Shown here: positions 1 to 4,644 of the stretch, in pieces
Position numbering within the stretch: the stretch's first letter is position 1
How the letters are laid out: every line of letters begins with the position of its first letter
Assembly (NCBI GenBank): GCA_023460255.1
Contig: JAEWQZ010000394.1
Span: 1 to 5,089 of the forward strand
Reading direction: 5' to 3'
DNA from: Actinomycetes bacterium
Lineage (GTDB): Bacteria > Actinomycetota > Actinomycetes > Actinomycetales > Cellulomonadaceae
Length of the DNA: 5,089 nucleotides
Translations under genes and position numbers: made by a program
Notes under the pieces: model-generated
Told to the model about the DNA's origin: nothing
The model's input: the letters and a program-made list of their open reading frames with translations, nothing else
Database searches by the model: none

Positions 1-20
1 GTGTCAGGTCACGACCGGAC

Positions 21-2726
21 TCACGTCGCCGAGCAGTGCAGCGCGACGGTGCCCGCGGGCGGGGTGCCCGACCCGATGAAGCCCACGCTCGTCGACTGCC
101 CCGCGCCCAGGCTCGCGTTCCACGCGGCCGGCGACACGGTCAGGGTCGCGCCCTGGGCGGTCACCGTGCCGGACCATGCCTGGACCACCGTGAGCACGCT
201 GGACAGCTCGGCGTCCGCGCGCCAGCCGGCCAGTGCCTGCTGTCCCGCGGTCACCGTGACGAGGGCCTGGTAGCCGCCGGGCCAGCTGTTCGCGACCTCG
301 AACGTCGCCGCGCACGGGGCGTCCAGCGGCTCCTCGGGGTCCTCCGGGTCCTCCGGGTCCTCCGGCTCCTCGGGGTCCTCCGGGTCCTCCGGGTCCTCCG
401 GGTCCTCCGGGTCCTCCGGGTCCTCCGGGTCCTCCGGGTCCTCCGGCTCCTCCGGCTCCCCCGGGTCGATCGCGCCGTCGGGCTCCACGCCGTGCACGAG
501 CTCGCCGTCCCGGTACACCGGCACGTGCTCGGTGAGTGCGAGCTCGCCGGTCAGGCCCTGGCGGCTCGGGTCGTTCGAGGGGTCCCACGTGGTGACCCAG
601 GACGAGTTCTGCGCGGCGATGAGGCCGAGCTGGACCTCGCGCTTGCCGTAGAACGCGATGCCGTCCCACGACACCTCGACGTAGTACAGCCCCGGCACGC
701 CCGCGCTGTGCGGCCCCTCGAGGGTGACGCCCTGCCCGCTGAGCGTCCTGGACTCGTCGTAGTACACGGCCAGGGAGACGTCGTCGATGGACTGACCGTT
801 CTCCTCCAGCTCGCTGATGTCGATGTAGTACCGCAGCGACAGGTCGTCGACCTCGGCCGGCGGGTGCACGGAGTAGTTGGAGACCTCGAGGGTCACCTGG
901 GTGCGCGCGTCGTTCTCCTGCTCGAGCTTGGCGCGGGCGACGTACGCGTCGGCCTCCGCCTCGGCGGGCGGGGTCCACGTGGCCGCCGGCGCGTCGTCGC
1001 CGAAGTACTCGACCAGGCCGGCGAGCGCGCCGACGAAGCCGGCGTTGTAGTCGATCGCGACCTCGTTGTAGACGTAGTCGGTCGTCTCGTCCTTGTGCGC
1101 GTCGGCCAGGTCCGGGCCGCCCACGAGGGCGCCCCACAGGGTGTGCCGGTGCTCGGCGGGCACGAGCATGCTGTTCGTCGAGGAGCCGTGCGCCGCCCGG
1201 TGGTGCGGGAACCGTGCGTGGTGGTCACCGTCGTCGGCGGTGTAGCCGACCACGTAGGACCGGTGCAGCGGGTTGTCGCCCATGAGGTAGTTCATCTGGG
1301 ACAGGGCCCACTGCGACAAGGCGATGCCCGTCCGCTCGTTCTGCGCCGCGTCGCCCCAGTCGAGGTGGGAGTACTTGCGGTACACGAGCGCGCAGAGCTG
1401 GGCGGCGGTGTTGTACCGGGCCGAGCCCCACGTCGACACGACGCTGTACCCGGACGGCGACGTGGCGATGTAGGTGCCGTCCGCCGCGTCCCGGTGCGGC
1501 ACCGCGCCGCCGGTCCAGTACTCGGCGTTCCACCGGAAGTAGTACCAGTACCGCTCGTTCTCGGCGTCGTCGACGACACCCTTGCTCAGCGGTGCGAGCT
1601 TGGCGAACACGCCGCCCCACACGGTGTCCCAGGAGTGCACCCAGATGTTCTGCCAGGTGTCCCCCGGGCTGTTGATGATCTTGCTCAGGTAGCCGGTGTA
1701 CCTGCCCTGTGCGTCCTTGGCGACGACGTCGTCGAGGTAGTCGCGCTCGCCCGTCGCCTCGAACAGCCACACGGCCGCCCAGGCCAGCTCGTCGTCGTCG
1801 AAGCTGGAGGGGTAGAAGCCGTCGCCGTTGCCGGTGCCGCGGTTCTCGACGGCGAACTCGTACAGGGCGATGGCGGTGTCCAGGCACTCGGCGGAGTACG
1901 CCGGGTCGGACTCGGCGGTGTTCAACGCCATGACGGTGAGCGCAGCCGCCGCCCCGGCGACCTGGTCGCTGGCGGGCGCGCCCGCGTAGGCGAACGTGGC
2001 CGAGCGGGGGTACCGCTCCGGGTCCTGGAGCTCCGGCGGACCCCAGTACGTGTGGTCGATGCCGCCCCGGCCGACCATGTAGCTGAAGGCGACGACGTCG
2101 CCGTCGGCGTCGCGGAAGGTCGAGCGGAGGAAGTAGTCGGAGAACCAGCGCAGGTGGGTCATGATCGCCTCGGCTGCGCCCGCCTCCTCATAGGCCTCGG
2201 GGAACTCGTGGAGCCCCCAGCCGAGAGTGGCCGCGGTGTAGGTCTGCGGCAGGCCGAACTTCACGTGGTCACCGGCGTCGTGGTACCCGCCGGACAGGTC
2301 GACGGCGCCGTCGCCGTCCGGGTCCAGCACGTCCCGGTACCTGGTGATCATCTCCTCGGTGAGGTTGGTGCCCTCCTCGGCGAGGTCGTCGGTGCCGGAG
2401 TCGTTGCTCACGAGCGGGATGACGGCGTCGGCCACCTCGGAGTCGCCGCGCCACTCCAGGCGCTGCACCCCCTGCGTGCGGGAGGCGCCGGACATCTCGG
2501 CGTCGTAGAAGTACAGGGACATCTGCAGAGCCTCGGCGAGGTCGCCGTAGGGGTCCGACGCGAGGTCGGGCGCGGCGGCAGGCGCGGGGGCCGCGACCAC
2601 GGCCGGCGCGGCCACGACGCCTCCGGCGAGGGCGACGGCCAGGGCGCCGACGGCACCGAGGGTCACCGACCGGGGTGGTCGCCGGCCCGTGGTGGGCGGT
2701 GCACAGGCAGGACGGAGGGCGTACAT
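21..2726 (-). CDS. Secreted GH9 cellulase (signal peptide - GH9 - CBM3c - acidic linker - CBM2)
   Basis: Predicted extracellular endo- or processive endoglucanase cleaving beta-1,4-glucan in cellulose. As read (901 aa): a signal peptide with basic n-region and Ala/Val-rich core (about 1-52, ending in an AAPAPAAA stretch); a GH9 domain (about 60-577); a CBM3c-like module (about 592-748) with LSLRYYIDISE and a DPSNDPSRQGL segment; a Pro-Glu-Asp linker (about 758-799); and a CBM2 (about 805-901) with flanking Cys805/Cys898 and Trp815, Trp851 and Trp869 at places expected for cellulose contact. GH9 hallmarks are DAGDHVKFGLP (Asp150, Asp153, catalytic base region), PHHR (507-510) and NEVAIDYNAGF (Glu555, general acid). 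In this family a fused CBM3c is known to support processivity. The ATG at 2724-2726 was chosen because a ribosome binding site lies 6 nt upstream and the signal peptide follows directly; an ATG 27 codons earlier would add non-signal-like sequence overlapping the regulatory region. The twin Arg (RRPPRS) does not fit the Tat consensus well, so Sec export is more likely. Residues about 103-139 are a segment longer than in the common GH9-CBM3c enzymes. Family call is very secure; exact product pattern is not. Confidence 0.96.
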   Translation of the reverse strand: MYALRPACAPPTTGRRPPRSVTLGAVGALAVALAGGVVAAPAVVAAPAPAAAPDLASDPYGDLAEALQMSLYFYDAEMSGASRTQGVQRLEWRGDSEVADAVIPLVSNDSGTDDLAEEGTNLTEEMITRYRDVLDPDGDGAVDLSGGYHDAGDHVKFGLPQTYTAATLGWGLHEFPEAYEEAGAAEAIMTHLRWFSDYFLRSTFRDADGDVVAFSYMVGRGGIDHTYWGPPELQDPERYPRSATFAYAGAPASDQVAGAAAALTVMALNTAESDPAYSAECLDTAIALYEFAVENRGTGNGDGFYPSSFDDDELAWAAVWLFEATGERDYLDDVVAKDAQGRYTGYLSKIINSPGDTWQNIWVHSWDTVWGGVFAKLAPLSKGVVDDAENERYWYYFRWNAEYWTGGAVPHRDAADGTYIATSPSGYSVVSTWGSARYNTAAQLCALVYRKYSHLDWGDAAQNERTGIALSQWALSQMNYLMGDNPLHRSYVVGYTADDGDHHARFPHHRAAHGSSTNSMLVPAEHRHTLWGALVGGPDLADAHKDETTDYVYNEVAIDYNAGFVGALAGLVEYFGDDAPAATWTPPAEAEADAYVARAKLEQENDARTQVTLEVSNYSVHPPAEVDDLSLRYYIDISELEENGQSIDDVSLAVYYDESRTLSGQGVTLEGPHSAGVPGLYYVEVSWDGIAFYGKREVQLGLIAAQNSSWVTTWDPSNDPSRQGLTGELALTEHVPVYRDGELVHGVEPDGAIDPGEPEEPEDPEDPEDPEDPEDPEDPEDPEDPEEPEDPEDPEDPEEPLDAPCAATFEVANSWPGGYQALVTVTAGQQALAGWRADAELSSVLTVVQAWSGTVTAQGATLTVSPAAWNASLGAGQSTSVGFIGSGTPPAGTVALHCSAT
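330..455 (-). repeat. Fourteen-copy 9-bp tandem repeat encoding the Pro-Glu-Asp/Glu linker
   Basis: Fourteen consecutive 9-bp units lie in frame inside the cellulase gene. Eleven are identical (plus-strand GTCCTCCGG, encoding Pro-Glu-Asp) and three are Pro-Glu-Glu variants at 330-338, 366-374 and 447-455. The units at 330-338 and 366-374 are identical to each other (CTCCTCGGG), including the same synonymous Pro codon change. This suggests a block of one PEE unit plus several PED units was duplicated and then expanded. The encoded 42-residue stretch has 28 acidic and no basic residues and joins the CBM3c and CBM2 modules. Copy number changes here keep the frame. Confidence 0.95.
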
Positions 2727-2728
2727 GA

Positions 2729-2738
2729 CTCCCCTTCC
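2729..2738 (-). promoter_or_regulatory. Ribosome binding site of the GH9 cellulase gene
   Basis: Minus-strand GGAAGGGGAG lies just upstream of the ATG at 2724-2726. Its GGAAGG part is separated from the ATG by 6 nt, a normal Shine-Dalgarno spacing. This decides the start against the in-frame ATG at 2805-2807. Confidence 0.75.
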
Positions 2739-2779
2739 GGGTCGGCTGACAAAGGGCCGATGGTGCATTCCGTCGACCG

Positions 2780-2810
2780 CCCATGAACGTCGTCCGGCAT
2801 CGATCATGGG
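2780..2810. promoter_or_regulatory. Inverted repeat CCCATGA-N17-TCATGGG, possible operator
   Basis: Perfect 7-bp arms at 2780-2786 and 2804-2810 are separated by 17 bp, in the presumed 5' leader or promoter of the cellulase gene. The right arm extends into CATGGGTCA (2805-2813), repeated exactly at 2892-2900. Location and symmetry suggest a regulator-binding site, but no known operator consensus was recognised, and 7-bp arms can occur by chance. Confidence 0.35.
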
Positions 2811-2814
2811 TCAA
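2786..2814 (-). promoter_or_regulatory. Candidate second (proximal) promoter for the GH9 gene
   Basis: A second minus-strand TTGACC (2814-2809) is followed after 17 nt by GACGTT (2791-2786), which has the A at position 2 and T at position 6 of an actinobacterial -10. It overlaps the CCCATGA/TCATGGG inverted repeat, so a protein bound there would block it. It would give a leader of about 50-55 nt. It is an alternative or addition to the distal candidate. Confidence 0.3.
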
Positions 2815-2821
2815 TCGCCCT

Positions 2822-2837
2822 AATCGCTTAGTCGATT
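2822..2837. promoter_or_regulatory. Imperfect 16-bp palindrome AATCG-N6-CGATT, possible operator
   Basis: AATCG (2822-2826) and CGATT (2833-2837) form a short palindrome around CTTAGT inside the AT-richer part of the divergent intergenic region. An additional AATCGC lies 9 bp upstream (2813-2818), in phase as a direct repeat. It sits between the candidate divergent promoters and the cellulase start. Could bind a dimeric regulator; unproven. Confidence 0.3.
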
Positions 2838-2854
2838 TTCCCTGGCAATTTCCT

Positions 2855-2883
2855 CGCCTATTCTGAGCGTCTTTCGCGGTCAA
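2855..2883 (-). promoter_or_regulatory. Candidate sigma-70-type promoter (distal) for the GH9 gene
   Basis: On the minus strand, TTGACC (2883-2878) is followed after 17 nt by TAGGCG (2860-2855). The -35 matches five of six consensus bases and the spacing is ideal; the -10 is weaker. It would start transcription near 2848, giving a leader of about 120 nt that contains the inverted repeats at 2822-2837 and 2780-2810. Predicted by eye only. Confidence 0.4.
2859..2864 (+). promoter_or_regulatory. Candidate -10 box for the DUF427 gene
   Basis: TATTCT fits the actinobacterial TANNNT -10 pattern and lies in the only AT-richer stretch upstream of the plus-strand gene. The -35 at the proper distance (TTTTCC, 2836-2841, 17-bp spacer) is weak. 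It overlaps the -10 of the distal minus-strand candidate by 2 bp, so the two promoters could compete. Confidence 0.35.
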
Positions 2884-2931
2884 TTCCGGGGCATGGGTCA
2901 GGGCATCGGTGGCGATCGTGCTCGTCCATCA

Positions 2932-2959
2932 GCGGCCCCGTGCATCCACGGGCGGCCGC
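2932..2959 (+). other. Strong RNA hairpin in the leader of the DUF427 gene
   Basis: GCGGC (2932-2936) pairs with GCCGC (2955-2959), and CCCGTG (2937-2942) pairs with CACGGG (2947-2952). The loop is CATC, with a 2-nt bulge at 2953-2954. The 11-bp GC stem ends 17 nt before the proposed ATG at 2977 and has no following U-tract, so it is not a classical terminator. It may affect translation or be a chance product of high GC; if translation began at 2893 it would be coding. Confidence 0.4.
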
Positions 2960-2976
2960 ACACCGGTAGTGACGGC

Positions 2977-3534
2977 ATGGGACCCGACACGACAGGCACG
3001 TGGCGACCGCGCACGCCCCCGCCCGGCGGTCGCCCGGCGGTCCCGCCCGGGCCCGGCCAGGAGTCCGTGTGGGACTACCCGCGCCCACCGGCCGTCGTGC
3101 CCGGCACCGAGCACGTGGCCGCCCGGCTGGGCACGACCCTCGTCGCCGACACCCGCCGCGCGCTGCGGGTCCTGGAGACCTCGCACCCGCCGACCTACTA
3201 CCTGCCGCTCGCCGACGTCGCGGACGGGGTCCTGGTCCCGTCCGGCGGCCCGGTCACCGTCTGCGAGTTCAAGGGCCGCGCGGTGTACCTCGACGTCGTC
3301 GGCACCGGACCCGACGGCGGGCCCGTCGTGCTGCCCCGCGCCGCGTGGGCGTACCCGGACCCCGCGCCGGGGTACGAGGCACTGGCGGGCCACGTGTCGC
3401 TCTACCCCGGCCGCCTGACCTGCACCGTCGACGGCGAGCCGGTCCGGGCGCAGGAGGGCGACGTCTACGGCGGCTGGCGGACCAGCCGGGTCGTCGGCCC
3501 GTTCAAGGGCGGTGCCGGGACCCGGGGGTGGTGA
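2977..3534 (+). CDS. DUF427 domain protein (PF04248 type)
   Basis: A 185-residue soluble protein with no signal peptide or membrane segment. The first 30 or so residues are Pro/Gly-rich and poorly conserved in character. The DUF427 fold follows, with WDYPRPP (32-38), TYYLPLAD (73-80), CEFKG (96-100), AWAYPDP (123-129), YGGW (164-167) and the hallmark C-terminus GPFKGGAGTRGW (174-185). The family is widespread in actinobacteria; its biochemical role is not established, so none is assigned. The start is uncertain. ATG 2977 is preferred for length, but has no clear Shine-Dalgarno. ATG 2893 would add 28 unlikely residues and also lacks one. GTG 3067 has AGGAG only 3 nt upstream and would begin right at VWDYPRPP. 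It is divergent from the cellulase gene and convergent with the acetyltransferase gene; no functional link is visible. Confidence 0.9.
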   Translation: MGPDTTGTWRPRTPPPGGRPAVPPGPGQESVWDYPRPPAVVPGTEHVAARLGTTLVADTRRALRVLETSHPPTYYLPLADVADGVLVPSGGPVTVCEFKGRAVYLDVVGTGPDGGPVVLPRAAWAYPDPAPGYEALAGHVSLYPGRLTCTVDGEPVRAQEGDVYGGWRTSRVVGPFKGGAGTRGW

Positions 3535-3632
3535 GGGCCGGCCCGCCTTCGCTCCTCAGGCACCACTCGCGACACCGGTCCACGTCGCTCCCGCCGTCAC
3601 GGGGGCGCGAACGTGCAGCGGTTCGTCGCCGA
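3535..3632. other. Convergent intergenic gap without a clear terminator
   Basis: This 98-bp stretch separates the 3' ends of the DUF427 gene and the acetyltransferase gene. It begins with a perfect 10-bp palindrome GGGCCGGCCC (3535-3544) directly after the stop codon. The palindrome has no room for a loop beyond 2 nt, so it is not a usual terminator stem, and no U-tract follows on either strand. No other structure or gene was recognised. Confidence 0.5.
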
Positions 3633-4526
3633 TCACTCGGACGGCGAGCCGGGCGTGGCCCACCAGGTGCCGCCGAGGGCCGCCCGGAAGCCCAGCCGCG
3701 CGTAGAACTGCTGGTCCGAGCCGACGTACGCGACGCGCGCGCCGAGGTCCCGGCAGCGCCGCACCGCCTCGAGCACGGCGGCCCGCCCGCAGCCCTGGAG
3801 GCGCCAGGTGGGGTCGGTGCACACCGGCTCGACCATGGCGTAGTCGCCGCCCGGCCACAGCCAGGTCCCGCAGAACGCCGCGTAGCCGCCGTCGGGCGCC
3901 TCGACGACGACCTGCAGGTCCGGCCGCTGGCCGGGCGACTCCGTCGAGCGGCGCCGCCAGGCCAGCTCGGACTCGGAGACGTCGGGCTCGCCCGGGTGGC
4001 CGAACCCGCGGTGCATCAGCCGGTGGAGCAGCTCGAGGTCCCACGCCTCGTCGAGGCCGAGGGTCCGGAAGCCCTCGGGCAGCGCGTAGCCGAGGTCCGC
4101 GTCGAGCCCGAGCACCGAGTTGGGCTCGCCGACCGGGGTGCGCACCAGGCCGCGGTCGGCGACGAGACCGGCGAGCTCGGCGTCGTCGTCGGGCACCATG
4201 ACGCGCAGGCGGCCGTCGACGGACAGCCGGTCCAGGGCGTGGTCGACCAGGGCGGGCAGGAGGTCGCGGTGCGCCGGGTCGACGACCAGCCAGGCGTCGC
4301 CGGGAGACTCCTCGTAGGTCGCCAGGGCGACGACACGCCCGTCGCGCTCGGCCACGCCGATGCGGTCGAGGGCCGAGGTGTCCAGGTAGGGCAGGGCGAA
4401 CGCCCACTCCCACCGCCCCCAGAGGAAGCCCGGTGTGCGCACCTCGCGCGCGTTGATCCGCACGAGGAAGTCGCGCACCGCGAAGAAGTCCTGGGTGTGG
4501 CCTGGCTCGGCCGTGAAGGGGCGCAC
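3633..4526 (-). CDS. GNAT-family N-acetyltransferase, tandem-domain type
   Basis: A 297-residue cytoplasmic protein expected to transfer an acetyl group from acetyl-CoA to an unknown amine substrate. The C-terminal GNAT domain (about 147-289) is convincing. It has a beta-strand MVEPVCTDPTW, then the acetyl-CoA pyrophosphate-binding motif A RLQGCGRAAV (242-251, matching Q/R-x-x-G-x-G/A), a following helix, and YVGSDQQFYARLGF (267-280) with a Tyr in the usual general-acid position. The N-terminal half (about 1-140) looks like a degenerate GNAT-like domain without a clear motif A. The start is GTG at 4524-4526: GGAGG lies 6 nt upstream and the protein begins VRPFTAEPG. In-frame sequence further upstream reads as low-complexity Arg/Ser/Pro and overlaps the neighbouring membrane-protein gene in a different frame. 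It lies downstream of the acyltransferase-3-like gene on the same strand with a gap of about 118 bp. Substrate cannot be predicted. Confidence 0.88.
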   Translation of the reverse strand: MRPFTAEPGHTQDFFAVRDFLVRINAREVRTPGFLWGRWEWAFALPYLDTSALDRIGVAERDGRVVALATYEESPGDAWLVVDPAHRDLLPALVDHALDRLSVDGRLRVMVPDDDAELAGLVADRGLVRTPVGEPNSVLGLDADLGYALPEGFRTLGLDEAWDLELLHRLMHRGFGHPGEPDVSESELAWRRRSTESPGQRPDLQVVVEAPDGGYAAFCGTWLWPGGDYAMVEPVCTDPTWRLQGCGRAAVLEAVRRCRDLGARVAYVGSDQQFYARLGFRAALGGTWWATPGSPSE

Positions 4527-4532
4527 CGAGGG

Positions 4533-4537
4533 CCTCC
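4533..4537 (-). promoter_or_regulatory. Ribosome binding site fixing the GTG start of the GNAT gene
   Basis: Minus-strand GGAGG is 6 nt upstream of the GTG at 4524-4526. It is the best Shine-Dalgarno match in the window and supports the GTG over any upstream in-frame start. Confidence 0.8.
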
Positions 4538-4557
4538 AGGGGCACAGAGGGGCAGAA

Positions 4558-4584
4558 GGGCTGTGGCGCCGGGCGTCGCAGCCC
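4558..4584 (-). terminator. Hairpin between the acyltransferase-like gene and the GNAT gene
   Basis: Outer arms GGGCTG (4558-4563) and CAGCCC (4579-4584) pair fully. The interior continues pairing with two G-U wobbles on the plus strand (two A-C mismatches on the minus strand) around a small GC-rich loop. On the minus strand it is followed by TTCTGCCCCTCTGTG, a pyrimidine-rich but not U-rich tail. It could terminate transcription of the upstream gene, act as a leader structure of the GNAT gene, or be a chance GC-rich fold. Confidence 0.35.
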
Positions 4585-4586
4585 GA

Positions 4587-4600
4587 GTGTGGCACGCCGA
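4587..4600. repeat. 14-bp direct repeat GTGTGGCACGCCGA, copy 1
   Basis: This copy lies in the non-coding leader of the GNAT gene, just upstream (minus sense) of the hairpin at 4558-4584. With the following CAC (4601-4603) it has partial dyad symmetry (GTGT...ACAC). An identical copy is at 4665-4678. The function is unknown. Confidence 0.7.
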
Positions 4601-4617
4601 CACGCCCCCCACCAGCG

Positions 4618-4623
4618 ATTATC
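4618..4623 (-). promoter_or_regulatory. Candidate -10 box for the GNAT gene
   Basis: Minus-strand GATAAT (4623-4618) matches five of six TATAAT bases in an otherwise GC-rich gap. No good -35 is seen; the nearest is GTGAGG about 19 nt upstream. It would give a leader of about 85 nt containing the 14-bp repeat copy and the hairpin at 4558-4584, implying the GNAT gene can be transcribed independently of the upstream gene. Confidence 0.35.
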
Positions 4624-4644
4624 CGGACCGCCCGGCGCCCGGCC

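Noticed and set aside
330..455. CRISPR array
   Set aside because: Units are 9 bp, directly adjacent, without spacers, and in frame in a linker.
4..1137. Collagen-like Gly-Gly-Pro repeat frame on the minus strand
   Set aside because: This is the shifted frame of the PED linker; the surrounding residues are Arg/Gly/Pro-rich noise and the GH9/CBM frame is clearly coding.
2289..2324. Dockerin-type calcium loop suggesting a cellulosomal enzyme
   Set aside because: Only one DxDGDG loop is present, inside the catalytic domain and not as a duplicated C-terminal module; the enzyme instead carries CBM2.
36..2786. Very long plus-strand open frame opposite the cellulase gene, with Val-Leu-Arg repeats
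   Set aside because: It is the antisense shadow of the GH9 gene in high-GC DNA; the VLR repeats are the reverse reading of the 9-bp linker repeat and no domain is recognisable.
2727..2807. Upstream ATG start (2805-2807) for the cellulase
   Set aside because: It would put 27 non-signal-like residues before the signal peptide and run through the candidate operator and ribosome binding site; the ATG at 2724-2726 has a good Shine-Dalgarno.
2727..2976. CelR/CebR-type LacI-family operator
   Set aside because: I looked for TGGGAGCGCTCCCA-like sites and found no convincing match in the upstream region.
3535..3544. GGGCCGGCCC as intrinsic terminator
   Set aside because: It is a loopless palindrome with no U-tract; more likely ordinary GC-rich sequence after the stop codon.
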